In this document: positions 8,145 through 16,295 of the stretch, piece by piece
Position numbering within the stretch: position 1 is the first letter of the stretch
Layout of the letters: each line of letters opens with the position of its first letter
Origin: Xanthomonas sacchari
GTDB taxonomy: Bacteria > Pseudomonadota > Gammaproteobacteria > Xanthomonadales > Xanthomonadaceae
Reading direction: 5' to 3'
DNA: 64,000 bases
Assembly: GCF_040529065.1 (NCBI RefSeq)
Contig: NZ_CP132343.1
Location: 1,550,001-1,614,000, forward strand
The notes under the pieces: generated by a model
Told to the model about the DNA's origin: nothing
What the model saw: the letters and a program-made list of their open reading frames with translations, nothing else
Database searches by the model: none
Program-made: the position numbers and the translations under genes

Positions 8145-8855
8145 TCAGTGCAACAACGCCGCCACCGCCTCGCTGAACTGGTGGCGGGCCTGCGAGGAGG
8201 CCGGGTCGCCATGCAGTTGGCGCACAGCGCGCGCCAGGCGCGCGGCGCCGACGAAGCCGCAGCTGGCCTGCAGCCGGTGCAGGTGGTTGCGCACGGCCTG
8301 GTCGTCGCTGAGCTGCAGGGCCGAGGCGACCGCGTCGCGGGTGCCCGGCAGCTCGGCCAGGAACAGCTCGCGCAGCGCGATCAGATGCGCGCGCTCGCCG
8401 TTGAGCGCGGCCAGCGCGGTGGTCTCGTCCCAGTCCAGGGTCGGCTCGGCAGTCCCCGGCGTGCCGCCGGAGTGGCCGCGCGCCAGCAGCCGGCGCACCG
8501 ATTGCAGCAGCCGTTCGGTGCTGAGCGGCTTGAGCAGCACGTCGGCGAACCCGGCATCGAGCAGCTGCGCGCGAACGGTGCCGCTGGCGTCTGCCGTGTG
8601 CGCCAGCCCGAGGGTGCCGGGGCGCTGCCGCTGCAACTGGCGCAGCAGGTCGCTGCCGCTGCCGTCGGGCAGGTTGGCGTCGATCAGCCACAGGTCGTGG
8701 GCCTGCGTCTGCGCGCGGTCGAGGGCGCTGGCGACGGAGTCGGCCAGGTCCACCTGCGCCGGCAGCGCCTGCAGGGTCGCGTCGAAGAAGGTGCGGCTGA
8801 TCGGGTCGTCTTCGACGAGCAGCAGTCGCGTTACCGGGTCCTGGGTCGATGCCAT
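8145..8855 (-). CDS. Response regulator with C-terminal Hpt domain
   Basis: A 236-residue cytoplasmic signalling protein. Residues ~9-120 form a receiver domain: acidic pair in LLLVEDDPIS, phospho-acceptor Asp in LWLIDANLPDGSG, and the conserved Lys in LLKPLS. Residues ~140-230 form a histidine phosphotransfer domain with the phospho-acceptor in NHLHRLQASCGFVGAARL. No DNA-binding or enzymatic output domain is present, so it probably relays phosphate in a phosphorelay. No histidine kinase gene lies nearby, so its partner is unknown. It is transcribed divergently from rlmD. Confidence 0.85.
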   Translation of the reverse strand: MASTQDPVTRLLLVEDDPISRTFFDATLQALPAQVDLADSVASALDRAQTQAHDLWLIDANLPDGSGSDLLRQLQRQRPGTLGLAHTADASGTVRAQLLDAGFADVLLKPLSTERLLQSVRRLLARGHSGGTPGTAEPTLDWDETTALAALNGERAHLIALRELFLAELPGTRDAVASALQLSDDQAVRNHLHRLQASCGFVGAARLARAVRQLHGDPASSQARHQFSEAVAALLH

Positions 8856-9004
8856 GCTGAGCCTCCATGCGGCGTGGTCGCATCCCGCGCGGCGGCGCGC
8901 GTGCGTGCGCCACTTTGCCTCGCCGGCGCGGCAATCGCAAGCCGGTCCCGGCCCGGCCCATCTGCGACAATAGCCGCCCTTTTCCGCCCGCAGCCTGTTG
9001 CCAC

Positions 9005-10351
9005 GTGGCCCGATCCAGAAACCGTCTCGACCGCACGCCCTTCCAGACCGACATCGCCGACCTCAGCCACGATGGCCGCGGCGTGGCCCGCCGCGAGGGC
9101 GACAAGGTCGCCTTCGTCGCCGGCGCGCTGCCTGGCGAGACCGTCCTGGCCGAACCGACCGCGCGCAACCGCCACTTCGACGAGGCGCGCACCGTGCAGG
9201 TGCTGCAGGCCTCGCCGCAGCGGGTAACGCCGCGCTGCCCGCATTTCGGCGTCTGCGCCGGCTGCGTGCTGCAGCACCTGGCCGAGGACCAGCAGATCGT
9301 GGCTAAGCAGCGGGTGCTGACCGAGAACCTGGAGCGCATCGGCCACGTGACCCCGCAGGCGGTGCTGCCGGCGCTGACCGGCGCGCCGTGGGGCTACCGG
9401 CGCAAGGGTCGCTTCTCGGTGCGGCGGGTGGAGAAGAAGGACAAGACCCTGGTCGGCTTCCGCGAGCAGGATCCGCGCTTCGTCGCCGACCTGTCGGTCT
9501 GCCATACGGTGATCCCGCAGATCGGCTTCAAGGTGACCGCGCTGGCGGAACTGGTCGAGAGCCTGGACGGCAAGCGCGACATCCCGCAGATCGAGTTCAT
9601 CGCCGGCGACGCCGCGGTGGCGTTGACCTTCCGCCACATGCAGCCGCTGAGCGCCCGCGACCAGGACGCGCTGATCGCCTTCGCGCAACAGCACGACTTC
9701 GCCATCTTCCTGCAGCCCGGCGGCGTGGACAGCGTGCATCCGCTGTATCCGCAGGAGGTGCCGCTGTCGTTCCGGCTGCCGCAGTGGGACGTGGAACTGG
9801 CGTTCCGGCCGCTGGACTTCATCCAGGTCAATGCCGCGCTCAACGAGAAGATGATCGCGCACGCGCTGGCGCTGCTCGACGCGCAGCCCGGCGACCGGGT
9901 GCTGGACCTGTTCTGCGGCCTGGGCAACTTCACCCTGCCGCTGGCGCGCACCGTGCGCGAGGTGGTGGGCGTGGAGGGCGACGCCGGGCTGGTGGCGCGC
10001 GCGCGGGAGAACGCGCAGCGCAGCGGCCTGGACAACGCCCAGTTCTTCGCCGCCGACCTGACCCAGGACCAGCGCCAGGCGCCGTGGATGCGCCAGGGCT
10101 TCGACAAGCTGCTGCTGGACCCGCCGCGCTCCGGCGCGTTGGAGGTGCTGCAGCAACTGCCGCTGAAGCAGTTCCAGCGCATCGTCTACGTCAGCTGCCA
10201 TCCCGGCTCGCTGGCGCGCGACGCCGGCTACCTGGTCAACAAACAGGGCTTCGTGCTCAAGGCCGCCGGCGCGATGGACATGTTCCCGCATACCGCGCAT
10301 GTGGAGAGCATTGCGGTGTTTGAGAAGCCGGGAATGGGGAATCGGGATTAG
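9005..10351 (+). CDS. rlmD: 23S rRNA (uracil-1939-C5)-methyltransferase RlmD
   Basis: A 448-residue SAM-dependent RNA methyltransferase (RumA family). The GTG start at 9005 gives MARSRNRLDRTPF followed by an N-terminal TRAM-like domain. The four [4Fe-4S] cysteines are visible: C78, C84 and C87 in RCPHFGVCAGC, and C166 in LSVCHTV. The SAM motif is DLFCGLGNFTLPLA, and the catalytic Cys is in YVSCHPGSLARDAGYL. The expected end is near VFEKP; the last residues (GMGNRD) and the stop codon come from a heptamer repeat array. Confidence 0.95.
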   Translation: MARSRNRLDRTPFQTDIADLSHDGRGVARREGDKVAFVAGALPGETVLAEPTARNRHFDEARTVQVLQASPQRVTPRCPHFGVCAGCVLQHLAEDQQIVAKQRVLTENLERIGHVTPQAVLPALTGAPWGYRRKGRFSVRRVEKKDKTLVGFREQDPRFVADLSVCHTVIPQIGFKVTALAELVESLDGKRDIPQIEFIAGDAAVALTFRHMQPLSARDQDALIAFAQQHDFAIFLQPGGVDSVHPLYPQEVPLSFRLPQWDVELAFRPLDFIQVNAALNEKMIAHALALLDAQPGDRVLDLFCGLGNFTLPLARTVREVVGVEGDAGLVARARENAQRSGLDNAQFFAADLTQDQRQAPWMRQGFDKLLLDPPRSGALEVLQQLPLKQFQRIVYVSCHPGSLARDAGYLVNKQGFVLKAAGAMDMFPHTAHVESIAVFEKPGMGNRD

Positions 10352-10420
10352 GGATTCGTCACGGCGGCTGCGCGCGCGGTTTAAGCTTTTTCCATTCTCC
10401 TTTCCCCATTCCCGATTCCC
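10329..10420. repeat. Paired heptamer arrays spanning the rlmD stop and the CYTH gene start
   Basis: Direct heptamers (GGGAATGGGGAATCGGGATTAGGGATT) run from 10329 to 10357 and encode the last codons and the TAG stop of rlmD. The reverse array runs from 10391 to 10420 and ends immediately before the ATG at 10421. The 33 bp between the arrays is not clearly palindromic. Confidence 0.82.
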
Positions 10421-10945
10421 ATGGCCATCGAAATCGAACGCAAATTCCTGGTGACCGGCGACGGCTGGCGCGCGGCCGCGCATGCGGTGATGCCGATGGC
10501 GCAGGGGTATCTCAACGACCAGGCGGCGCTGGCCAGTGGGGCGCAGAAGGCGTCGGTGCGGGTGCGGGTGCAGGGCGAGGCCGCGTTCCTCAACCTCAAG
10601 TCGCGCGAGCTCGGGCACACCCGCCAGGAGTTCGAGTATCCGATTCCGCTTGACGATGCGCGCGCGCTGCTGGCGCTGTGCGTGGGCGGCCTGATCGACA
10701 AGCGCCGGCATCTTGTGCAGTACCAGGGCCACCTCTGGGAAGTGGACGAGTTCCTCGGCGACAACGCCGGGCTGGTGGTCGCCGAGATCGAGCTGGACAG
10801 TGCCGACGAGGCATTCGCCCGGCCGGACTGGCTCGGTGCCGAAGTCACCGACGATCCCCGGTACTACAACGTCGCGCTGGCGAACTGTCCATTCTGCGAA
10901 TGGACGGGATTGGGGAGTCGGGATTCGGGATTGGCAAAAGCGTAA
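10421..10945 (+). CDS. CYTH domain protein (triphosphate tunnel metalloenzyme family)
   Basis: A 174-residue protein beginning MAIEIERKFLV, the signature EIERKFLV of CYTH proteins, with the tunnel Lys/Arg residues VRVRVQ and the acidic strand VVAEIELDS. Family members hydrolyse inorganic triphosphate or, in class IV cyclases, make cAMP; the short single-domain bacterial type usually is an inorganic triphosphatase. The start ATG is directly preceded by a C-rich repeat array with no Shine-Dalgarno. The native end appears to be near ALANCPF; the terminal TGLGSRDSGLAKA is encoded by a heptamer array that also supplies the stop. Confidence 0.88.
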   Translation: MAIEIERKFLVTGDGWRAAAHAVMPMAQGYLNDQAALASGAQKASVRVRVQGEAAFLNLKSRELGHTRQEFEYPIPLDDARALLALCVGGLIDKRRHLVQYQGHLWEVDEFLGDNAGLVVAEIELDSADEAFARPDWLGAEVTDDPRYYNVALANCPFCEWTGLGSRDSGLAKA

Positions 10946-11006
10946 AGCCAAACGCCGCGCGCGGCCCGCTTTTGCGAATCCCCACTCCCCAATCCCGAAT
11001 CCCCGC
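10906..11006. repeat. Paired heptamer arrays at the CYTH gene end
   Basis: A direct array (10906-10933) lies inside the 3' end of the CYTH gene. It is followed by GGCAAAAGCG and, after a GC-rich spacer, by the complementary head GCTTTTGCGA (10968) and a reverse array to 11006. The whole element is therefore a large imperfect palindrome with CAAAAGCG/CGCTTTTG at its core edges. Confidence 0.85.
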
Positions 11007-11028
11007 TTCTCGCAGCGATCGGGCTTAT

Positions 11029-11060
11029 GCTTTTGCGACTCCCCAATCCCCAATCCCCGC
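11029..11060. repeat. Second inverted heptamer array before the DsbA-family gene
   Basis: It repeats the head GCTTTTGCGA and continues as CTCCCCAATCCCCAATCCCC, ending 2 bases before the ATG at 11063. It looks like a duplicate of the right half of the preceding element. Confidence 0.8.
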
Positions 11061-11062
11061 TC

Positions 11063-11737
11063 ATGCGCATCGATATCTGGTCCGACGTGGTCTGCCCCTG
11101 GTGCTGGATCGGCAAGCGCCGGTTGCAGCAAGGTCTTGCGTCGCTCGGCGCGGAGGCGCCGGCGCTGGAGATCCACTGGCATCCGTATCAACTGGATCCG
11201 GATGCCGGCACCGAGCCGGTGCCGTTGCGCGAGGCCTATGCGGCCAAGTTCGGTGGTGCGGCGCGCACCGAGCAGATCCTCGCGCAGACCCAGGCCACCG
11301 CGCGTGCCGAAGGTCTGCCGTTCGACTTCGGCCGCGGCCAGGTGCGGGTGACCACGCTGCCCGCGCACCGGCTGCTGTGGCTGGCCGCGCGCGAGGGCGA
11401 TGTCGACGCGGTCGCCGAGGCGCTGTTCCACGCGCACTTCGCCGAGGGCCGCAACCTGGCAGAGGCGCAGACGCTGTGCGAGGCCGGCGCCGCGGGCGGG
11501 CTGTCGGTGGCGCGGGTGCAGGCGCTGCTGGACGGCGACGAGGGTCTGGACGAGATCGAGGCGGAATTGCAGCAGGCGCAGGCCATGGGCATCCGCGCGG
11601 TACCCACCTACGTGATCGATGGCCGCCAGGCGCTGCAGGGCGCGCAGCCGCCGGAGGTGTTCGCCGCCACCGTGCGCGGCCTGCTCGCTGACGCCCAGGC
11701 GGGCCACGATTGCGGCCCGGACGGCTGCGCGGTCTAG
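11063..11737 (+). CDS. DsbA-family oxidoreductase (FrnE-like)
   Basis: A 224-residue thioredoxin-fold protein without a signal peptide, so probably cytoplasmic. The N-terminus MRIDIWSDVVCPWCWIGKRR contains the CPWC active site at ~C11/C14, and the cis-proline region is GIRAVPTYVIDG. FrnE-type proteins act as disulfide isomerases or chaperones in stress protection. The C-terminus has an extra Cys pair (HDCGPDGCAV). The start is well fixed by the family N-terminus, but it is preceded by a repeat array instead of a ribosome-binding site. Confidence 0.9.
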   Translation: MRIDIWSDVVCPWCWIGKRRLQQGLASLGAEAPALEIHWHPYQLDPDAGTEPVPLREAYAAKFGGAARTEQILAQTQATARAEGLPFDFGRGQVRVTTLPAHRLLWLAAREGDVDAVAEALFHAHFAEGRNLAEAQTLCEAGAAGGLSVARVQALLDGDEGLDEIEAELQQAQAMGIRAVPTYVIDGRQALQGAQPPEVFAATVRGLLADAQAGHDCGPDGCAV

Positions 11738-11889
11738 ACGTCCCGCGCCAGACGTCGTCGCAGGAGGCAACGGGCCGCAAGGCCGCCTTGCGCGCGTGAA
11801 CCGGGCGAACGGCAGCGCGGCGCGGCCCTGCTGCGCTGCGCTGCGCTCGCCGCGCGTGCCTCAACTCGGACGCGTTCATTACCGCGACG

Positions 11890-11901
11890 TGTCAGCTGAC
11901 A
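11890..11901. promoter_or_regulatory. Perfect 12-bp palindrome TGTCAGCTGACA upstream of nagZ
   Basis: A perfect dyad about 87 bp upstream of the nagZ start, within a 250 bp gap. The position and symmetry fit an operator for a dimeric regulator, but no regulator can be assigned from the sequence. Confidence 0.3.
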
Positions 11902-11987
11902 GAGGGGCGACCTGCCGCCGACGCCGGCATCTGCGACAATGCCGGCCCACAGGCGCCTGAACCGCGCCGGCAGGAGGAATCCCCCGC

Positions 11988-12995
11988 ATGCTCGCGATCG
12001 GCGTTGCCGGTACCGAACTTACCGCGCAGGAGCGCGACTGGCTGCAGCACGATGCGGTGGCCGGCGTGGTCCTGTTCAAACGCAATTTCGCCTCGCGCGC
12101 GCAGGTGACCGAGTTGAGCGCGGCGATCCGCGCCGCCACGCCGCGACCGCTGCTGATCTGCGTGGACCAGGAAGGCGGCCGCGTGCAGCGCTTCCGCGAG
12201 GGCTACAGCGCATTGCCGCCGCTGCAGGGTTTCGGCGCGCTGTATGCACGCGATCCTGCCGCGGCGCTGGAGATGGCCGAGCAGCACGCCTGGCTGATGG
12301 CCAGCGAGATCCGCGCCAGCGGCGTCGACCTGAGCTTCGCCCCGGTGCTGGACCTGGCCCGCGGCAACCGCGCCATCGGCGACCGTGCATTCAGCGACGA
12401 TCCGCAGGTGGTCGCCGCCTTCGCCGCGGCCTATGTGCGCGGCATGCACAGCGTCGGCATGGGCGCCACCCTCAAGCATTTCCCCGGCCACGGCACCGTG
12501 CTCGAGGACACCCACGTCGACGACGCCGAGGATCCGCGTCCGCTGGAGACCCTGCGCCAAGAAGACCTGGTGCCGTTCGCCGCCGGCATCGCCGCCGGCG
12601 CCGACGCGGTGATGATGGCGCACGTGGTCTATCCGCAGGTGGCGCCGGAACCGGCCGGCTACTCGCCGCGCTGGATCCAGCAGATCCTGCGCCAGGAACT
12701 GGGCTTCCGCGGCGTGGTGTTCTCCGACGACATCGGCATGGCTGCTTCGTTCGCCGCCGGCGGCGTCGCCGCGCGGGTCACCGCGCACCTGGATGCCGGC
12801 TGCGATGTCGTGCTGGTCTGCCACCCGGAACTGGTCGAAGACTCGCTGCAGGCCGTACGCGACCGCCCGCTCAACACCGCCGCGCTGCTCGGCCTGATCG
12901 GCCGCGGCGGCCTCGGCTGGGACGGCCTGCTGGCCGATGCCCGCTACGGCCACGCCCAATCCCATCTCCTCTCCACCTTCGGAAAAACCGCCTGA
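11988..12995 (+). CDS. nagZ: Beta-N-acetylhexosaminidase NagZ (peptidoglycan recycling)
   Basis: A 335-residue glycoside hydrolase family 3 enzyme that removes N-acetylglucosamine from 1,6-anhydro-muropeptides in the cytoplasm. Signature regions are VDQEGGRVQRF, the flexible catalytic loop KHFPGHG, and the nucleophile Asp in FSDDIGMAASF. The ATG at 11988 follows CAGGAGGAATCC, a strong ribosome-binding site. Its stop codon overlaps the start of hpt by one base (TGATG), so the two are translationally coupled. Confidence 0.95.
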   Translation: MLAIGVAGTELTAQERDWLQHDAVAGVVLFKRNFASRAQVTELSAAIRAATPRPLLICVDQEGGRVQRFREGYSALPPLQGFGALYARDPAAALEMAEQHAWLMASEIRASGVDLSFAPVLDLARGNRAIGDRAFSDDPQVVAAFAAAYVRGMHSVGMGATLKHFPGHGTVLEDTHVDDAEDPRPLETLRQEDLVPFAAGIAAGADAVMMAHVVYPQVAPEPAGYSPRWIQQILRQELGFRGVVFSDDIGMAASFAAGGVAARVTAHLDAGCDVVLVCHPELVEDSLQAVRDRPLNTAALLGLIGRGGLGWDGLLADARYGHAQSHLLSTFGKTA

Positions 12996-13549
12996 TGTCC
13001 ACTCTCACCATCGCCCAGGCCCTGGCCCAGGCCGACCTGCTGGTCGATCGCCCGCGCATCGACCAGGCCATCGCCCAGATGGCCGACGCCATCGCCGCCG
13101 ACTACCGCGGCGAAACCCCGGTCTACCTGACCATCATGCACGGCGCGCTGCCGTTCGCCGGCCAGCTGGCGCTGGAACTGGGCAGCCGTGGCCAGGACCT
13201 GCAACTGGACTACCTGCACGCCACCCGCTACCGCGGCGAGACCGTCGGCGGTGAGCTGGTGTGGAAGCACCGCCCGGCCACCGCGCTGTACGGCCGCCGC
13301 GTGCTGCTGCTCGACGACATCCTCGACGAAGGCCTGACCCTGAAGGCGGTGCGCGAGTGGTGCCTGGAGCAGGGCGCCACCGACGTGCGCATCGCCGCGC
13401 TGACGGTCAAGCGTCATGACCGCTGCGTGCCGGGGGTAAGCGCCGACTACATCGGTGTCGAGGTGCCCGACCGCTACGTGTTCGGCTTCGGCATGGACGT
13501 CAACGAGGCTCTGCGCAACTTGCCGGCGATCTACGCGATGAAGGAGTAA
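12995..13549 (+). CDS. hpt: Hypoxanthine-guanine phosphoribosyltransferase
   Basis: A 184-residue purine salvage enzyme converting hypoxanthine and PRPP to IMP. The PRPP motif is VLLLDDILDEGLTL (~residues 103-116), and the catalytic-loop and purine-binding parts are as in the hypoxanthine-guanine type (VKRHD). The ATG at 12995 overlaps the nagZ stop; the longer open frame upstream lies inside nagZ. Directly downstream is a 6-oxopurine-type thionucleoside phosphorylase that would produce hypoxanthine, so the pair likely forms a salvage route. Confidence 0.93.
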   Translation: MSTLTIAQALAQADLLVDRPRIDQAIAQMADAIAADYRGETPVYLTIMHGALPFAGQLALELGSRGQDLQLDYLHATRYRGETVGGELVWKHRPATALYGRRVLLLDDILDEGLTLKAVREWCLEQGATDVRIAALTVKRHDRCVPGVSADYIGVEVPDRYVFGFGMDVNEALRNLPAIYAMKE

Positions 13550-13640
13550 GCGCGCAGGCGAGCTTCGCCTCCGCCGCCGTCGTTTGCCGCTGCCGGCGCG
13601 CGTCGCCGGCGCAGGCGTTCCCTTCCGTTCGAGGATCCGC

Positions 13641-14387
13641 ATGGACAACATCGCACTGGCCGTCATCGGCGGCACCGGCGTCTACAAGCTCGCACAGCTC
13701 GACGACGTGCAGACCCACGAGGTCGAAACGCGCTACGGCGCGCCCTCCGGCCCGGTGCGGGTCGGCACGCTGCTCGGCCATCGCGTCGCCTTCCTGGCCC
13801 GCCACGGCGAAGGCCATTCGCTGCCGCCGCACAAGATCAACTACCGCGCCAACCTTGCTGCGCTGCAGCAGATCGGCGCTACGCGGGTGCTGGCGCTGAA
13901 CACCGTCGGCGGCATCACCGAGCGCTTCGGCCCGCGCGTGCTGGCCTGTCCGGATCAGCTCATCGACTACACCTGGGGGCGCATCTCCACCCTGTGCGAG
14001 GAGCCGGGCAGCGAGGTGCTGCATGTGGATTTCGGCCATCCGTATTCGCCGCTGCTGCGCAGCAAGATCCTGGCCGCCGCGCGCGTCACCGGCACCGCTC
14101 TGGTCGATGGCGGTTGCTACGCCGCCACCCAGGGCCCGCGCCTGGAAACCATTGCCGAGATCGCGCGGCTGCGCCGCGACGGCTGCGACTTGGTCGGCAT
14201 GACCGGCATGCCCGAGGCCGGGCTGGCGCGCGAGCTGGGCCTGGACTACGCCTGCCTGGCGATCGTGGCGAACTGGGCGGCCGGCTGCGGCGACGCCGAG
14301 GAGATCACCCTGGCCGAGGTGCTGGCCAACGTGGAGGCGGCCTCGGTGGGCCTGCCGGAGCTGGTGGGGGAACTGGCGCGCGGGTGA
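13641..14387 (+). CDS. S-methyl-5'-thioinosine phosphorylase (MTAP/PNP family)
   Basis: A 248-residue nucleoside phosphorylase. The phosphate motif GGTGVY is at residues ~10-15, with [18 protein letters not shown] and NTVGGI following. The base-binding segment reads [15 protein letters not shown]...[11 protein letters not shown]. In MTA phosphorylases the matching segment usually has ATD with an Asp for the 6-amino group, whereas Asn here (VAN) fits a 6-oxopurine such as methylthioinosine. The product hypoxanthine would feed the upstream Hpt. The start is the ATG at 13641 after GAGGA. Confidence 0.88.
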   Translation: MDNIALAVIGGTGVYKLAQLDDVQTHEVETRYGAPSGPVRVGTLLGHRVAFLARHGEGHSLPPHKINYRANLAALQQIGATRVLALNTVGGITERFGPRVLACPDQLIDYTWGRISTLCEEPGSEVLHVDFGHPYSPLLRSKILAAARVTGTALVDGGCYAATQGPRLETIAEIARLRRDGCDLVGMTGMPEAGLARELGLDYACLAIVANWAAGCGDAEEITLAEVLANVEAASVGLPELVGELARG

Positions 14388-14475
14388 TTGTCTTCGCTGC
14401 GCAAGCTTTGCATACTCCGCCGGTGCGGCTGCCGCACAACCACCACCCATTCACTGCAAAAGGTCTCGCATCACC

Positions 14476-14682
14476 ATGCCGAACGGTACCGTCAAGTGGT
14501 TCAACGACGCCAAGGGATTTGGTTTTATTTCTCCGGAAGACGGTAGCGCCGATGTGTTCGCGCACTTCTCCGCGATCAACTCCAAGGGCTTCCGCAGCTT
14601 GCAGGAAGGACAGCGTGTCAGCTACGACGTGACCCAGGGTCCGAAGGGCGCGCAAGCCTCGAATATCACGCCGGTCGAGTAA
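14476..14682 (+). CDS. cspA: Cold-shock protein (CspA family)
   Basis: A 68-residue single OB-fold RNA/DNA-binding protein. RNP1 is KGFGFI and RNP2 is DVFAHFS; the first strand GTVKWFN is canonical. It melts RNA secondary structure in the cytoplasm. The gene is monocistronic, with an ~88 bp 5' region and a strong terminator starting 29 bp after the stop. Which paralogue it is cannot be decided from the sequence. Confidence 0.95.
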   Translation: MPNGTVKWFNDAKGFGFISPEDGSADVFAHFSAINSKGFRSLQEGQRVSYDVTQGPKGAQASNITPVE

Positions 14683-14710
14683 GCGCTCGCGTTGACTCGG
14701 TTGTGCCTTG

Positions 14711-14735
14711 AACCCCGCTTCGGCGGGGTTTTTTG
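14711..14735 (+). terminator. Rho-independent terminator of cspA
   Basis: AACCCCGC-TTCG-GCGGGGTT followed by TTTTT: an eight-base stem with a TTCG tetraloop and a T-run. Confidence 0.92.
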
Positions 14736-14780
14736 TGGGAGACGTCGCCGCCGTGGCGGCGTTCGCAGACAGTGGATGCA

Positions 14781-16031
14781 ATGAAGCAAGGACTGCAGAT
14801 CGGGATCGTCGGTTACGGCACCGCGGGCCAGGCGCTGGCGCTGCTGCTGGCGCGCGACGGGCACCGCGTGCAGGTGTTCGAGCGCGCCGCCGAGCCGGGG
14901 CCGGTCGGTGCCGGCTTCCTGCTGCAGCCGACCGGCCTGCAGGTGCTGTGGCGGATCGGCCTGCTCGAGCAGGCGCTGGCCTACGGCGCGCCGGTGCACC
15001 GCCTGTACGGCGAGACGCCGTGCGGACGCGCGGTGATGGACATGCGCTATCGCGACCTGGACGCGCGCCTGTTCGGGCTGGGCATGCAGCGCGGCGCCTT
15101 GTTCGCCCTGCTGGCGCAGGCCTGGGACGGCTACGCCACCTTGCAGCGCGATACGCGCATCGTCGCCATCGACGACACGCTGCGCCGGGTGCAGGACCAG
15201 CACGGCCGCTGGCACGGGCCGTTCGACCTGGTGATCGCCTGCGATGGCTCGGCCTCGACGCTGCGTGGGCAGGTGCAGGCGACCCGGCTGGATCGGGTCT
15301 ATCCCTGGGGCGCGTTGTGGTGCCTGCTGCCGCGCGGCGACTGGGCCTTCGCCGACGAACTGCGCCAGCGCTACGTGGCCGCGCGCAAGATGATCGGCCT
15401 GCTGCCGGTTGGCACGCGCCCGGGCGACGCCGAGCCGCGGGTGAGTTTCTTCTGGAGCCTGCCGACCGCCGACTTCGAGGCCTGGCAGGCGCGCGGCATG
15501 CAGCCGTGGCTGGAGGAGATCGCGCAGCTGTGGCCGCAGGCGCGCGAACGCCTGGCGCAGATCGACGCACCCGCGCAACTGGCGCGGGCCAGCTACCGCG
15601 ACGCGGTGCAGCGGCACTGGTACCGCGGCCGTCTGGTCCTGGCTGGCGATGCCGCGCATGCGATGAGCCCGCAGCTGGGGCAGGGCGTCAACATGGCGCT
15701 GATGGACGCCTGGGCGCTGAGCGAGAGCCTGCGCACCGCGCCGGACATCGACGCGGCGCTGGCGCGCTACCAGGCGCAGCGCCAGGCGCACGTGGCGGTG
15801 TACCAGTTCTGGAGCCGCTGGCTGACCCCGCTGTTCCAGTCCGAGCGCGACCTGGCGGCGCGGCTGCGCGACGTGGGGATGCTGCCGGCCGGGCGCATGC
15901 CGGGTGGCCGCGGGCACATGCTGCGCGTGCTCAGCGGTACCCAGCACGGCTGGTTCGGCAAGCTGCCGCTGGCGCCGGAGTTTTTCGCGGCGTTGCAGGA
16001 GGCGATGACGCGACGCGTGGCGCTGCCGTAG
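14781..16031 (+). CDS. FAD-dependent monooxygenase (PHBH/UbiH-like)
   Basis: A 416-residue group A flavoprotein monooxygenase. The N-terminal Rossmann motif is GIVGYGTAGQALA with the acidic strand end VFERA. The FAD/NAD(P)H motif is LVIACDGSAS and the second FAD motif is VLAGDAAHAMSPQLGQGVNMALMDA. The substrate is unknown; the family hydroxylates aromatic or related compounds. The start ATG at 14781 follows the cspA terminator closely. No pathway partners lie next to it. Confidence 0.85.
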   Translation: MKQGLQIGIVGYGTAGQALALLLARDGHRVQVFERAAEPGPVGAGFLLQPTGLQVLWRIGLLEQALAYGAPVHRLYGETPCGRAVMDMRYRDLDARLFGLGMQRGALFALLAQAWDGYATLQRDTRIVAIDDTLRRVQDQHGRWHGPFDLVIACDGSASTLRGQVQATRLDRVYPWGALWCLLPRGDWAFADELRQRYVAARKMIGLLPVGTRPGDAEPRVSFFWSLPTADFEAWQARGMQPWLEEIAQLWPQARERLAQIDAPAQLARASYRDAVQRHWYRGRLVLAGDAAHAMSPQLGQGVNMALMDAWALSESLRTAPDIDAALARYQAQRQAHVAVYQFWSRWLTPLFQSERDLAARLRDVGMLPAGRMPGGRGHMLRVLSGTQHGWFGKLPLAPEFFAALQEAMTRRVALP

Positions 16032-16140
16032 GCGGCGAGATCGCGGACGCGATCGGACGCGAGCTTCGGTGACTCGTCGCGGCGACGGCGCGTGCAGAGC
16101 GCAACGCAGCGAGCGCGGTCCGGCGGCGATGGTGCCGTGG

Positions 16141-16216
16141 TGTCGTAGGAGCGGCTTCAGCCGCGACCGGGCGTTCCCGGGAACGCCCGGTCGCGGCTGA
16201 AGCCGCTCCTACGACA
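16141..16216. repeat. Perfect 76-bp REP palindrome
   Basis: The same GTAG REP family as at 5552, but with perfectly complementary halves of 38 bp each and no loop: outer TGTCGTAGGAGCGGC, centre GTTCCCGGGAAC. It lies between the convergent FAD monooxygenase gene and pdeM and could form a cruciform or act as a bidirectional terminator. Confidence 0.92.
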
Positions 16217-16295
16217 GATGGCAGGGCATCCGTGGTTCCACGGTTGTTCTGTGTTTGCACTTGCAACACTGTCGTGCCGCGATTCGCCAATCTTG

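Noticed and set aside
8831-11770. Long open frame on the minus strand (979 codons) opposite rlmD, the CYTH gene and the FrnE-like gene
   Set aside because: It is antisense to three well-supported genes, has no recognisable domain and is Arg/Gln/Ala/His-rich, the usual product of the opposite strand in very GC-rich coding DNA.
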